From: Caryophanales bacterium
Lineage (GTDB): Bacteria > Bacillota > Bacilli > Bacillales > DSM-4216
NCBI GenBank assembly: GCA_014896555.1
Contig: JADBKC010000020.1
Coordinates: 1-32,795 of the forward strand
Reading direction: 5' to 3'
DNA: 32,795 nt
The notes beneath the pieces are model-generated. The model saw only the letters and a list, made by a program, of their open reading frames with translations. It did no database searches and was not told the DNA's origin. This document shows positions 17,278-26,241 of the stretch, piece after piece. Position 1 is the stretch's first letter, and each line of letters starts with the position of its first letter. The position numbers and the translations under genes are program-made.

Positions 17278-17603
17278 CATACCTAACAATCCTTTCAAAA
17301 AGACGAAATTGTCGGTGAACTGGAAACGTTTTTTGTCTTTTCTCTGAAAAACAGAAAATCATTCCCATTTCTTTTCTAAGGAAACATACTTTTCTTGTGA
17401 AAATGTGTGGGGTACTTTTACATTTTGGAAATAAAAAATAGAAAAAGGAAAAGACTGAATATTCTCTCTAAATGAAGAAAATTTCCAGAAACAAATCATG
17501 ACGCCAATCATAGCGGTCACAAACGAATGGCCGATTATAGAAAGGTTCATTTTTTTTTGGGTGATACCAAAGGGAAAATCCATGTATGGGCTAATACGAG
17601 AAG
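17278..17603. other. Non-coding gap between accA and pfkA
   Basis: No convincing gene is present. A 74-codon minus-strand frame from 17583 lacks an SD and has unusual composition, so it is not called. A loose dyad, AAAAGAC/GTCTTTT (17335-17341 with 17298-17304), followed by T on the minus strand, could be a weak terminator for accA read-through. Confidence 0.45.
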
Positions 17604-17630
17604 ACGCGCCCCGTCAAAAACGAGGCGCGT
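17604..17630 (-). terminator. GC-rich hairpin at the end of accA
   Basis: ACGCGCC (minus strand, 17624-17630) pairs with GGCGCGT (17604-17610), with an inner CGT/ACG and a T-rich loop. The stem starts inside the accA stop codon. Only TCTTCTCG follows, so it is a weak terminator or a 3' stability hairpin. Confidence 0.55.
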
Positions 17631-18610
17631 TATTCATGGGTTCCTATAAATTCATTTAAAACGGTATACTCGCCAATGGCTCTATATTTCTCGTAGCGCT
17701 GGTTCACTATTTCTTCCTCGCTTAACGAAATGAGCTGTTTTAAAGAGCGTTTCAACACTTCGTCAATATATTCAGCTTGCTTCTTAGGGTCGCGATGTGC
17801 GCCGCCGCGCACTTCTTTAATCACATCATCAATGACCCCCAATTCTTTCAAGTCCGGAGCTGTGATTTTCATTGTTTCGGCAGCCAATTTGGCTTTTGAG
17901 GCATCTTTCCATAAAAGCGCTGCTGCTCCTTCAGGTGAGATGACTGAATAAGTAGAGTTCTCAAGCATATACAAGTGATTGCCCATTCCTAAAGCTAGAG
18001 CGCCGCCGCTTCCGCCTTCACCGATCACGATGCAGACAATTGGCACTTTTAAGCCGGACATTTCAAACAAATTTCTGGCTATTGCTTCACTTTGTCCTCG
18101 TTCTTCAGCCGCTTTACCCGGATATGCTCCTTTTGTATCAATAAAACAAATGATGGGGCGGTGAAATTTCTCCGCTTGCTTCATAAGCCGAAGAGCCTTT
18201 CGGTATCCTTCTGGATGAGGCATGCCAAAGTTGCGGCGGATGTTTTCTTTCGTATCCTTTCCGCGCTGGTGTCCAATTACCGTAACCGGCAGGCCGTAAT
18301 ATTTGGCGACTCCGCCAACAATGGCTTCGTCTTCCCCAAAAAGGCGATCTCCGTGAAGCTCAATAAAATCTGTCAATAAATGTTCAATGTAATCAAGGGT
18401 AGTCGGCCGCTCTGGGTGTCTGGCCATTTGCACACGATCCCAAGGTTTTAAATTGTCATAAATATGCTTTTCCAATTTTTCCAGACGATTCTCCAATGTT
18501 TCAATTTCATCCGATAAATCCACATCTGATTTGGCTGTGAATTCTTTCAACTCTGCAATTTTTTCCCTTAGTTCAATAATCGGCTTTTCAAATTCAAGAT
18601 TGTTTACCAC
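17630..18610 (-). CDS. accA: Acetyl-CoA carboxylase carboxyltransferase subunit alpha
   Basis: AccA with AccD transfers the carboxyl group from biotin to acetyl-CoA, forming malonyl-CoA for fatty acid synthesis. The N-terminal 60 residues are a charged coiled coil ([16 protein letters not shown]), followed by the crotonase-like fold with [26 protein letters not shown] and the oxyanion glycine block [15 protein letters not shown]. Length 326 aa is normal. The start is GTG at 18610, after GAGGGGTGA; there is no alternative ATG near. It overlaps the end of accD by 7 nt, which favours translational coupling and equal subunit amounts. A GC-rich hairpin closes the cluster. Confidence 0.96.
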   Translation of the reverse strand: MVNNLEFEKPIIELREKIAELKEFTAKSDVDLSDEIETLENRLEKLEKHIYDNLKPWDRVQMARHPERPTTLDYIEHLLTDFIELHGDRLFGEDEAIVGGVAKYYGLPVTVIGHQRGKDTKENIRRNFGMPHPEGYRKALRLMKQAEKFHRPIICFIDTKGAYPGKAAEERGQSEAIARNLFEMSGLKVPIVCIVIGEGGSGGALALGMGNHLYMLENSTYSVISPEGAAALLWKDASKAKLAAETMKITAPDLKELGVIDDVIKEVRGGAHRDPKKQAEYIDEVLKRSLKQLISLSEEEIVNQRYEKYRAIGEYTVLNEFIGTHE

Positions 18611-19473
18611 GCCAGCTCACCCCTCGGCTGATGAATATCTAAAAGGACCGTTAATTTATCCTTCAGTTCATTTCTTGGAATCACGTCATCCAGTTGCCCA
18701 TGTTTCAACAGAAACTCCGCCGTTTGAAAATCTTCCGGAAGCTCTTCCCGAATGGTTTGTTCAATAATTCGGCGCCCGGCAAAACCAATCAGTGCACCTG
18801 GTTCCGCAAAATTATAATCTCCCAAGGAAGCGAAACTAGCAGAAACCCCTCCTGTTGTTGGATGAGTCATCACGGAAATGAAAAGCCCTCCGTTGTCACT
18901 GAATCGTTTCAAAGCGGAACTCGTTTTCGCCATTTGCATAAGAGATACGATACCTTCTTGCATACGTGCACCGCCAGAAGCAGTAAAGATAATAAACGGA
19001 ATCCCTAAACGACCGGCTTCTTCTACCGTTCTGACGATTTTTTCCCCAACCACGGATCCCATGCTTCCCATGCGAAATTTAGCATCCATTACCGCAATGG
19101 CTGTCTTATATCCGTTGATTTCTCCAATCCCCGTCAAAACAGCCTCGTTTAATTTTGATTTTTGGCGGTCTTTTTCAATTTTTTCTAGGTAGTTGGGAAA
19201 GTTCAAAGGATTTTCTGTCACAAGTTCGGCATTGATTTCTGTAAAAGTTCCCTCATCAATCAACGACTCAATCCGTTCATAAGCAGACATTTGATGATGA
19301 TATCCGCAATGAAGGCATATATGGAGATTTTTTTTCAACTCTTTCGTATACATAATTTTCTTGCACTGGGGGCATTTTATCATAATTCCTTCCGGTACGT
19401 CATGCTTCGGTGCATCAGAAGGAACGGTGACATATTTTCGCTTCTTTGGCTTATTAAAGAAATCTTTAATCAA
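18604..19473 (-). CDS. accD: Acetyl-CoA carboxylase carboxyltransferase subunit beta
   Basis: AccD is the zinc-ribbon partner of AccA. From the chosen start, Cys34, Cys37 (CPQC), Cys53 and Cys56 (CLHC) form the N-terminal zinc ribbon, followed by the carboxyltransferase fold with [18 protein letters not shown] and [13 protein letters not shown]. The frame is open upstream to an ATG at 19605, but that would add 44 residues with no SD. TTG at 19473 is 7 nt after AGGGAGG and gives [20 protein letters not shown], which lines up with B. subtilis AccD (289 aa). It follows the GntR regulator by 83 nt without an obvious promoter, so it may belong to the malic enzyme transcript. Confidence 0.95.
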   Translation of the reverse strand: MIKDFFNKPKKRKYVTVPSDAPKHDVPEGIMIKCPQCKKIMYTKELKKNLHICLHCGYHHQMSAYERIESLIDEGTFTEINAELVTENPLNFPNYLEKIEKDRQKSKLNEAVLTGIGEINGYKTAIAVMDAKFRMGSMGSVVGEKIVRTVEEAGRLGIPFIIFTASGGARMQEGIVSLMQMAKTSSALKRFSDNGGLFISVMTHPTTGGVSASFASLGDYNFAEPGALIGFAGRRIIEQTIREELPEDFQTAEFLLKHGQLDDVIPRNELKDKLTVLLDIHQPRGELAW

Positions 19474-19556
19474 GGTGAATCCTCCCTTGTTAGGCTTCGC
19501 TTCTAAAGATTGTCTCCACTTTACACAAATTTTTTTAAAAAATACGCAAAAGTTTG

Positions 19557-20201
19557 TCACCTTCCATTCGACAACTTTTGAATTTCTTGATAAACACGAT
19601 AGCAAGCAAAGAAATCTTGTTTTTCCATTGCTTCTAAAAGCTTTAAATAATAGGGTTTGTATTTTTCAATTGTCCAATGTTGATTTTGAATGGAAGTTGC
19701 ATAGTCTGAGACAATCAGCCAAATCTTTTTTAATAAATGATTTTCTCCTAAATCCAAAATAAAAGAAAAAAAGTCATATTCCGACCATTCTTCCTTTTCA
19801 AGACTTTCCCGAGCCTTTTTTATCTTTTCATGGAGAGATCGATGTTGAAGAGCCAATGACAGCCCTCCGACTTCCATGATTTCTTTTGCTTTCCTGACAT
19901 CGTCTTGTATCTTTGGATCTTGCAAAATAAACATGCCAAGAAGTTCAACAAGACGATGGTCATGGAAATGACGCAAAAAAGTTCCCTCTCCCCTTCTTGT
20001 TTCAATCAATCCCAGAAGTTCGAGGGCTCTCAGCGCTTCCCGGACGGAGGAACGCCCGACGCCTAGACGTTCCGACAATTCCCGTTCAGATAGAATTTTA
20101 TCTCCAGGAAGCAATCCATCTTTTTCAATCATCGTTCGAATTTCTTTTACGATTTCCACAAACTTGGATTTTGGAAGAGCGTCTTTCACAACTCGTTTCA
20201 C
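19557..20201 (-). CDS. GntR/FadR-subfamily transcriptional regulator next to malic enzyme
   Basis: Residues about 12-75 form a GntR-type winged helix with the signature [47 protein letters not shown] in pieces (for example [12 protein letters not shown] and [11 protein letters not shown]). The rest is an all-helical FadR/FCD-type ligand domain. The usual D-x-x-x-H metal motif of FCD domains is not obvious: [19 protein letters not shown] occupies that place. The start is GTG at 20201, sharing GTGA with the malic enzyme stop, so the two genes are translationally coupled. A perfect FadR-type palindrome lies just after the malic enzyme promoter. I infer that this protein regulates its own operon; the ligand (an acyl-CoA, malonyl-CoA or organic acid) is unknown. 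It has no counterpart at this place in B. subtilis. Confidence 0.88.
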   Translation of the reverse strand: MKRVVKDALPKSKFVEIVKEIRTMIEKDGLLPGDKILSERELSERLGVGRSSVREALRALELLGLIETRRGEGTFLRHFHDHRLVELLGMFILQDPKIQDDVRKAKEIMEVGGLSLALQHRSLHEKIKKARESLEKEEWSEYDFFSFILDLGENHLLKKIWLIVSDYATSIQNQHWTIEKYKPYYLKLLEAMEKQDFFACYRVYQEIQKLSNGR

Positions 20202-21436
20202 TCACCTTTTCCAATAGCTGCTAATCTCATAGTCCGTTCATATACTTCTTTAGGATCTACGTTTCTTCTTGCTACTCCTGTTTCCATCGCCGCTTTGGCG
20301 ACCGCCGCCGCTACCCGCGGTGCCACTCTCGGATTAAACGGACTAGGAATGCAATAGTTCGCATCAAGTTCTTCATCCGAAATGAGACTCGCAATGGCCT
20401 CCACTGCTGCTTGTTTCATCTTTTCATTTATATGAGTAGCTCGCACATCCAATGCTCCTCGAAAAATCCCCGGGAAAGCCAGCACATTATTCACTTGGTT
20501 GGGAAAGTCAGAGCGCCCTGTCCCGACGACCATCGCCCCAGCTTCTTTCGCTTCATTTGGCATCATTTCTGGAACAGGATTCGCCATAGCAAAAATAATC
20601 GGTTGATCGTTCATAGAACGAACCATTTCTTTTGTCAGTGCTCCGGCAACGGAAACTCCTATAAATACATCAGCGCCTTTTATCACATCTGCCAAACTTC
20701 CCTTTTTGTGCTCGTGGTTGGTGTACTTGGCTACCTCTTCTTTTACCTTATTCATGCCTTCCGGACGGCCTTCATAGATGGCTCCTTTGGAATCGCACAG
20801 GATAATGTCCCTTACACCATAATGATACAAAAGTTTAATAATCGCAATTCCAGCAGCTCCCGCACCGTTTGCCACTACTTTAATCTCTGTCATTTTTTTA
20901 TTGACAATTTTAAGGGCATTCAGCAAGCCGGCAACGGTCACGATTGCGGTTCCATGTTGATCATCATGAAATACCGGAATATTGGTCTCTTTTTTCAGCC
21001 GTTCTTCAATGATAAAACAATTCGGGGCCGCAATATCTTCTAAATTAACGCCCCCAAATGTTGGCTCCAATAGCTTCACTGTCTCGACAATTTTTTCCAC
21101 ATCATTCGTATTTAAACAAATTGGAAAAGCATCCACACCGGCAAAACTTTTAAACAGCACTGCTTTTCCTTCCATTACGGGAAGAGCTGCCTTTGGCCCA
21201 ATATTTCCTAATCCAAGAACCGCCGTGCCATCGGAAACGACGGCTACTGTGTTCCCTTTCATTGTGTAATCATAAACCGTTTCCGGCTTTTCGTAGATCT
21301 CTTTACACGGCTCAGCCACTCCAGGAGAATAGGCAAGACTTAAGTCTTTTTGATTCATAACCAGAACTTTTGCCACGGTTTCCAATTTTCCTTGATTCAA
21401 CTTATGCATGTGCAAAGCTTCTTCTCTTAATGACAA
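20198..21436 (-). CDS. ytsJ: Malic enzyme (malate oxidoreductase, decarboxylating; YtsJ-like)
   Basis: The enzyme oxidatively decarboxylates malate to pyruvate; YtsJ of B. subtilis prefers NADP. Motifs include LAYSPGVAEPC, GLGNIGPKAALPVMEGKA (malic N domain), DDQHGTAIVTVAGLLNAL, the Rossmann segment VANGAGAAGIAI, and MANPVPEMMP. It is a short, bacterial-type malic enzyme (412 aa) without a phosphotransacetylase tail. The frame is open to an ATG 13 codons earlier, but TTG at 21436 sits 8 nt after AAGGAG and gives MSLREEALHMHKLNQGK, matching YtsJ. It heads a cluster with a GntR regulator and accDA, tying malate-derived pyruvate and NADPH to fatty acid synthesis. A long leader precedes it. Confidence 0.95.
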   Translation of the reverse strand: MSLREEALHMHKLNQGKLETVAKVLVMNQKDLSLAYSPGVAEPCKEIYEKPETVYDYTMKGNTVAVVSDGTAVLGLGNIGPKAALPVMEGKAVLFKSFAGVDAFPICLNTNDVEKIVETVKLLEPTFGGVNLEDIAAPNCFIIEERLKKETNIPVFHDDQHGTAIVTVAGLLNALKIVNKKMTEIKVVANGAGAAGIAIIKLLYHYGVRDIILCDSKGAIYEGRPEGMNKVKEEVAKYTNHEHKKGSLADVIKGADVFIGVSVAGALTKEMVRSMNDQPIIFAMANPVPEMMPNEAKEAGAMVVGTGRSDFPNQVNNVLAFPGIFRGALDVRATHINEKMKQAAVEAIASLISDEELDANYCIPSPFNPRVAPRVAAAVAKAAMETGVARRNVDPKEVYERTMRLAAIGKGE

Positions 21437-21714
21437 AATATTCACTCCTTCATCCGTACTACGCCGGCATTCCATCGATTGGAGAAAAGGGGTTCGTCAT
21501 TTGTATTCTCTCGGCTGTTGAACCGTCTCCTTCTTTTCCGCCTGGCCGTGACTTCTTTTCCAAAGCGCCATCTCCATTCTGGCAAGGCCAGCTATAAACG
21601 ATAGCGCTATCGTCTGTATTGTCTAACCTTTTGTTCCATGATCTGTCCTAAATAACGAACTAGCTTTCTTATTCTTTAAACCAATGTTGTGATTCTCAAA
21701 TGCATGATTTTTTG
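21437..21714 (-). promoter_or_regulatory. Long malic enzyme leader with upstream ORF and palindromes
   Basis: About 300 nt separate the predicted start site from the TTG codon. On the minus strand a 10-codon ORF, MEQKVRQYRR (21639-21607), follows AGGA with a 6-nt spacer. Its stop codon lies inside the perfect palindrome ACGATAGCGCTATCGT (21598-21613). Directly after it is the hairpin CTGGC-CTT-GCCAG (21579-21591). A second ORF of 26 codons (21577-21497) has no SD. No terminator U-run is present. The pattern suggests leader-peptide or structure-based control; function is inferred. Confidence 0.45.
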
Positions 21715-21725
21715 TGGTCAGACCA
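21715..21725 (-). promoter_or_regulatory. FadR-type palindromic operator
   Basis: TGGTCAGACCA is a perfect odd palindrome of the TGGTnnnACCA type bound by FadR-subfamily GntR proteins (E. coli FadR and PdhR sites share the TGGT...ACCA core). It lies about 14-24 bp downstream of the predicted malic enzyme start site, suited to repression by road-block. The GntR gene in the same operon is the natural candidate to bind it. Confidence 0.65.
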
Positions 21726-21745
21726 ATTTTTAATGTCTATTTACC

Positions 21746-21774
21746 ACTATACCATAAGTCCGTTTGTTGGAAAA
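21746..21774 (-). promoter_or_regulatory. Predicted promoter of malic enzyme operon
   Basis: TATAGT (21746-21751) is preceded by TGG, giving an extended -10. The -35 at 17 bp (TTTTCC, 21769-21774) is poor. The promoter touches the dnaE stop codon, so no terminator separates dnaE from this operon and read-through is possible. Confidence 0.5.
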
Positions 21775-24700
21775 CTATATTCTTTTTAATACAACGTTTT
21801 CTCTTCCCAATACCGTTTTAAGCTCCGCTATGCAAGCTTCTGTCGGATTGACCCAGCGGTCCTTAAGAAGCTGAATCGTCCGATGCTCATCCTCATAATG
21901 AACCCATACTGCCGTTTCCCCTTTGTATTTTTTTAAAATGCGATACACAGCTTGAAGCGTTTCTTTCTCTTTTTTTTCTTTCGTAATTTTTAAGTAAAGG
22001 CGCTGATTCATTCTGGCGGCCAGTTCCTCCGCTTCCTTTATTCCGTATACTTTAGAGACAATCAATTGTTCATTTCCGTTTCTTTCTTCATTTGTCCCTT
22101 CCATTACGACAACGGTCCCTTTTTCGCATGTTCCGAAAAATTTACGGTAGACTTCAGGAAACAAAACAGCCTCCATTTCTCCGCTTTCATCCGAAATGCC
22201 TAAAAAGGCCATTTTTTCTCCTTTCTTCGTTCGAATCACTCGAAGTTCATGAATATAGACACCGATGATCATTTTTTTCCTTTGGCTTTTCAAATAAGCG
22301 ATATCAACGACTCCAATCTTTTGAAACAATGACTTATGCACAGAGACCGGGTGGCTGGATAAATAAAGGCCAAGCACTTCTTTTTCATATTTCAGGCGCA
22401 TATCATCCGGCATTGGTTTCACATCTGTATATTTAGGTTTTGGAAAAAAACTCTCATCTGCAAACAATTCGAAATGGCCGCTTTCATTTGGATCAGGCCT
22501 CATCAATTCCGCATGGTCAATGGCTGCATCCACACTCGCCAGCAGTGTCGCACGGTCTTTTCCAAAATCATCGAATGCACCCGCAAATATAAGAGATTCT
22601 ATCGTCCTGCGATTCACGGCCTGCGGTGAAACACGCAGACAAAAATCAAACAAATCTTCAAACATCTTTTCCTTGCGGGCTCTTAAAATTTCCTTAACGG
22701 CGGCTGCCCCCACTCCTTTAATCGCAGCAAGACCGAAGCGAATTCCTTCTTTTTCGGCTTTGAAAAAAAATTGACTGCTCTGAATCGAAGGCCTCAAAAT
22801 CTGAATTCCCATTTCTTTTGCTTCTCTCACATATTGGGCTATTTTTTTTTCGCTCCCAATCACCGATGTCAAAAGGGCGGCCATAAAGTACAACGGATAA
22901 TGCGCTTTTAAATAAGCGAGCTGATAAGCGATCTTGCTGTAGGCGACCGCATGGCTGCGATTAAAACCATAATTGGCAAATCGCACAATTAAATCGTAAA
23001 TTTGATCGGCCGTTTCCTTGCTGTAGCCGTTTTGAACAGCGCCCTCAATAAAATGTTTTCTTTCTTCCGCCAACACTTCTCTTTTCTTTTTCCCGACAGC
23101 TCGACGCAGCAAATCGGCTTCTCCTAAAGAAAATCCCGCCATTTTGGAAGCGATTTGCATAATTTGCTCTTGATAAATGAGAACACCATATGTTTGTTTT
23201 AAAATTCCTTCCAAGTCGGGGTGGGGATACGCGATTTTTTTCAATCCGTGCTTTCGTTCAATATAAAGGGGGATATTTTCCATTGGTCCTGGAGGATACA
23301 AGGCATTAACGGCTACAATATCTTCAAAATCGCTCGGCTTCAGCCGCATCAGCACTTTGCGCATACCTTCCGATTCCAATTGAAAAACACCCGTTGTCTG
23401 CCCCTTTCCTAGCAGTTCAAAGGTTTTGCGATCATTAAGCGGAATCTCGCTGAGATCCATTTTTTCGCCTGTCGAGTATTGAATCGACTCTAAAATTCTT
23501 TCTAAAATCGTTAAATTACGGAGTCCGAGAAAATCAATTTTCAAAAGACCTAATTCTTCTAAAATATCCATTGTAAATTGCGTTATATACATTTCATCAT
23601 GACCTTGTTGAATAGGGATCAACTCCACTAGCGGCTGTTCCGTGATCACCACGCCAGCTGCATGAGTGGATGCATGCCGCGGCAGGCCTTCAAGCTTTAA
23701 CGCCGTTTCAAAAATTTGTTTATGTACCGGATCACTTTCTACCCATGATCTGAACATTGGAGATTCCTTGTAAGCATCCGATAAAGTCAGGCCAAGTTTA
23801 GAAGGGAGCATTTTTGAAATTCGATCCAATTCTTTCGTTTGAAATCCGAACACTCTTGCAATGTCCCTAATAACCGCTTTTGCCGACAATGTTCCGAATG
23901 TGATGATTTGAGCGACATGAATGTTTCCATATTTCTTGGCGACATACCGTATGACCTCATCCCTTCGATGATCCGGAAAATCAAGATCAATATCCGGCAT
24001 TGTTACCCTTTCCGGATTTAAAAACCGTTCAAATAATAACCCGTATTTTAACGGATCAATATCCGTTATTTCCAACAAATAAGCCACCAGCGAGCCGGCT
24101 GCAGAACCTCGTCCCGGCCCCGTCAAAATAGCTTGCGATCTTGCAAACTTCATAAAATCCCAGACAATCAAAAAATAATCATTAAATCCCATTTTATCGA
24201 TAACCGCTAATTCATAGGAGAGCCGTTCCAAATAATGAGGATCTTCTTTCTTGCCTATTTTTTCAAGACCTTGTACACACAGCCGGTAAAGAACCTCTTT
24301 GGCATTTTCATTGTCCGGAAGCGGATATTTAGGAAGCATCTGATGGTGAAAATGAATTTCAACCGTACATCGCCCCACAATCTTCAGCGTATTTTCCAGT
24401 GCATCGGGATAGTCGGAAAAGCGCTTATACATTTCAGCAGGCGACTTAAAATCATATTCATCAGCGGCAAGCGTCTTCCGATTTTCATCCGCAAGTTTGG
24501 CTCCCTCTCGTATCGCCAACAAACATTCGTGAGAAAAAAAATCACCTTTATCCAAATATTGGACATCATGAGTGACAATACAAGGGATCTCCATTTCGTT
24601 GCTTAAAGCCGTCAAACCAGCGCGAATTTCTTCTTCCTGGGAGAGCAAATGGTCTTGAAGCGAAAAATAAAAGCTTTCTTTTTCAAAAATGTTCTTGAAC

Positions 24701-25146
24701 ACGTCGGCGACTTGACCCGCTTTTTCAAGTTCTCCATTCAAAATGAGCTGCTCAATTTCTCCTTCCATCCCTGGAGTAAAAGCGACAAGCCCTTTTGAAT
24801 AAGCTTGTAGCCACTTGATAGGAAGTCCTTTAGGAGACTTTGTTTGAATTAGGCTAGAAATTTTCAGCAAGTTTTGATAGCCATGATGATGTTTTGCGAG
24901 TAGAACAAGCGGAAAAGATCGACCCTGTCCAATTGGAGATTGTATATCAGCCGTCAACCCGATAATTGGTTTAATCCCGTTTGCTTTACATGCTTTATAA
25001 AATGGAACGGCCGCGTACATGACGTTATGGTCCGTCAAAGCCAGCGCTTTCAGTCCGAGTTTTTTGCCGTATTCAGCTAGTTTGTCGGGCATAATCGTAC
25101 TTGATAACAAACTGTAGCCAGTTTTAATTTGCAAATGGGCAAACAA
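21775..25146 (-). CDS. dnaE: DNA polymerase III alpha subunit, DnaE type
   Basis: DnaE of Gram-positives extends RNA primers before handing over to PolC. The N-terminal PHP domain (1 to about 210) starts FAHLQIKTGYSLLSS. The palm has GPGRGSAAGSLVAYLL and the metal aspartates Asp385 and Asp387 in MPDIDLDFPDHRRD, with a third in LLKIDFLGLRNL. Fingers and thumb blocks (GVFQLESEGMRK, YPPGPMENIPLYIERKHG, ANYGFNRSHAVAYS) follow, then a C-terminal OB domain (about 960-1040). There is no proofreading domain. 1123 aa is normal. The start is TTG at 25146, 8 nt after GGAGGAG; no ATG exists nearby. It has its own promoter. Confidence 0.96.
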   Translation of the reverse strand: MFAHLQIKTGYSLLSSTIMPDKLAEYGKKLGLKALALTDHNVMYAAVPFYKACKANGIKPIIGLTADIQSPIGQGRSFPLVLLAKHHHGYQNLLKISSLIQTKSPKGLPIKWLQAYSKGLVAFTPGMEGEIEQLILNGELEKAGQVADVFKNIFEKESFYFSLQDHLLSQEEEIRAGLTALSNEMEIPCIVTHDVQYLDKGDFFSHECLLAIREGAKLADENRKTLAADEYDFKSPAEMYKRFSDYPDALENTLKIVGRCTVEIHFHHQMLPKYPLPDNENAKEVLYRLCVQGLEKIGKKEDPHYLERLSYELAVIDKMGFNDYFLIVWDFMKFARSQAILTGPGRGSAAGSLVAYLLEITDIDPLKYGLLFERFLNPERVTMPDIDLDFPDHRRDEVIRYVAKKYGNIHVAQIITFGTLSAKAVIRDIARVFGFQTKELDRISKMLPSKLGLTLSDAYKESPMFRSWVESDPVHKQIFETALKLEGLPRHASTHAAGVVITEQPLVELIPIQQGHDEMYITQFTMDILEELGLLKIDFLGLRNLTILERILESIQYSTGEKMDLSEIPLNDRKTFELLGKGQTTGVFQLESEGMRKVLMRLKPSDFEDIVAVNALYPPGPMENIPLYIERKHGLKKIAYPHPDLEGILKQTYGVLIYQEQIMQIASKMAGFSLGEADLLRRAVGKKKREVLAEERKHFIEGAVQNGYSKETADQIYDLIVRFANYGFNRSHAVAYSKIAYQLAYLKAHYPLYFMAALLTSVIGSEKKIAQYVREAKEMGIQILRPSIQSSQFFFKAEKEGIRFGLAAIKGVGAAAVKEILRARKEKMFEDLFDFCLRVSPQAVNRRTIESLIFAGAFDDFGKDRATLLASVDAAIDHAELMRPDPNESGHFELFADESFFPKPKYTDVKPMPDDMRLKYEKEVLGLYLSSHPVSVHKSLFQKIGVVDIAYLKSQRKKMIIGVYIHELRVIRTKKGEKMAFLGISDESGEMEAVLFPEVYRKFFGTCEKGTVVVMEGTNEERNGNEQLIVSKVYGIKEAEELAARMNQRLYLKITKEKKEKETLQAVYRILKKYKGETAVWVHYEDEHRTIQLLKDRWVNPTEACIAELKTVLGRENVVLKRI

Positions 25147-25188
25147 CAGCTTGTCTCCTCCTTTCTAACCTGTTTTCCGCTACTTTTT

Positions 25189-25271
25189 TCCATTCTAAAT
25201 GGATCCAAACAACTTTAAGAATGGACATTTGCCTTATAGCTTATTATATAGGGAAAATTCCATACGAACAA
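25189..25271 (-). promoter_or_regulatory. dnaE promoter and leader hairpin
   Basis: TTGTTC (25266-25271) and perfect TATAAT (25243-25248) are 17 bp apart on the minus strand. The leader contains an 8-bp hairpin, TCCATTCT/AGAATGGA (25218-25225 with 25189-25196), with a 21-nt loop. It lies about 35 nt before the SD. Confidence 0.6.
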
Positions 25272-25304
25272 TTGTACGGATAAAAAGGAAATCATCGTTG
25301 TTTT

Positions 25305-25333
25305 ACATATAGGCATCGGTCCGTCCATATACA
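25305..25333 (+). promoter_or_regulatory. Candidate sporulation (sigma-E-like) promoter of ytrH-ytrI
   Basis: ACATATA (25305-25311) and CATATACA (25326-25333) are spaced by 14 bp, resembling the ATA-type -35 and CATA-type -10 of sigma-E promoters. The B. subtilis orthologues are sigma-E dependent. The match is loose. Confidence 0.35.
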
Positions 25334-25370
25334 TAATGTAGCAAACTTTTAAAAGCGGGAGAGGATAAAC

Positions 25371-25700
25371 GTGAATGAAGCATTTTTCCCGGAATTTTTC
25401 AAATGTTTTTTTATTTCTCTAGGTGTTCTATTGGGGGGATCCTTGATTGGCGGCTTTGCTTCCTTTATTACTGGTAAACCACCCATGACAGAAATCTATA
25501 ATATTTCCAACAATGTCCGTATATGGGCGATTATCGCTGCGATCGGCGGAACGTTCGACACTTTGTACAGCTTTGAAAGAGGATTCCTGCAAGGCGAAAC
25601 AAAAGAGCTCATCCGGCAGTTTCTTTTGATTTTGTCCGCAATGGGCGGGGCTCAGACCGGTGCTGCTATTATTCAATGGTTGACCCAGGAGCATATTTAA
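25371..25700 (+). CDS. ytrH: Sporulation membrane protein YtrH
   Basis: This 109-aa hydrophobic protein has three predicted transmembrane segments at about residues 10-33, 48-65 and 82-100. The blocks WAIIAAIGGTFDTLYSFERG and ILSAMGGAQTGAAIIQWLTQ are those of Bacillus YtrH, which is made under sigma-E control and needed for efficient sporulation. Its biochemical role is unknown. The start is GTG at 25371, 9 nt after GGGAG; the ATG two codons in is out of frame. ytrI starts 3 nt after its stop. It is divergent from dnaE. Confidence 0.92.
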   Translation: MNEAFFPEFFKCFFISLGVLLGGSLIGGFASFITGKPPMTEIYNISNNVRIWAIIAAIGGTFDTLYSFERGFLQGETKELIRQFLLILSAMGGAQTGAAIIQWLTQEHI

Positions 25701-25703
25701 ACG

Positions 25704-26210
25704 ATGAGAATCCCGCCTCTTTATCGCAAAAAAAATTGGCAAATATTTATAGCAGGAACCGCTGTCGGAGCATGCATCAGCTGGCTGATTTTTTTGTATA
25801 TGTTCGGCTCCCTTCAAGAAAAACAAACGAATACGATTGAAAGACAGAAAGAAATGATCAGCGATTTGAACGATCACCTTTCCATTTGGCAGGAAGAGTT
25901 TAAGAAATTGAATAAGAAAAATCAAGAACTGCTTACCGTGCAAAACATTGATGTGGAAATCATAAATTTTGAAAAATATGGAATTGAAGATTCACATAGT
26001 CAATTTGAAGCAGAAGAACTAATAAAAAAAGATTTGGATGCTCTATTAGCTAAAAACTTAGAAACCATTTTTGCCAATAAACAACTGATTAAGCAGCTTA
26101 TCGAAAATAAAATGTTAAAAATTCATAATAAAAGATACCATCTAAAAGTAAAGGAAGTTTATTTTTACACAACGGTTGAAATCTACTTGGAATTGGAGCT
26201 GGCTAAATAA
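25704..26210 (+). CDS. ytrI: Sporulation membrane protein YtrI
   Basis: The 168-aa protein has one N-terminal transmembrane helix (about residues 13-36) after a short basic cytoplasmic tail (RIPPLYRKKNW). A charged coiled-coil (about 37-85) and a mixed C-terminal domain follow. The position directly after ytrH with 3 nt between the genes, and the overall form, match Bacillus YtrI, a sporulation protein of unknown mechanism. ATG at 25704 follows AGGAG, which lies inside the end of ytrH, with a long 12-nt spacer, so translation may be coupled to ytrH. It ends 1 nt before a terminator shared with nrnA. Confidence 0.9.
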   Translation: MRIPPLYRKKNWQIFIAGTAVGACISWLIFLYMFGSLQEKQTNTIERQKEMISDLNDHLSIWQEEFKKLNKKNQELLTVQNIDVEIINFEKYGIEDSHSQFEAEELIKKDLDALLAKNLETIFANKQLIKQLIENKMLKIHNKRYHLKVKEVYFYTTVEIYLELELAK

Positions 26211-26211
26211 G

Positions 26212-26236
26212 AATCGGCGCCTTTTCAGCGCCGATT
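26212..26236 (+). terminator. Convergent terminator between ytrI and nrnA
   Basis: AATCGGCGC (26212-26220) and GCGCCGATT (26228-26236) make a perfect 9-bp stem with a 7-nt loop. T-rich sequence flanks both sides (TTACACTTATTTT on plus, CTTATTT on minus), so it can end both converging transcripts. Confidence 0.75.
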
Positions 26237-26241
26237 TACAC

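Noticed and set aside
17359-17583. 74-codon minus-strand ORF in the accA-pfkA gap
   Set aside because: No SD before the ATG, no recognisable domain, odd composition; the gap fits promoter and leader sequence.
20411-21043. 210-codon plus-strand ORF
   Set aside because: Antisense shadow of the malic enzyme gene, with no SD and no family features.
21598-21613. ACGATAGCGCTATCGT as a FadR-type or CcpA operator
   Set aside because: It has neither the TGGT...ACCA core nor the cre pattern, and lies far inside the transcribed leader.
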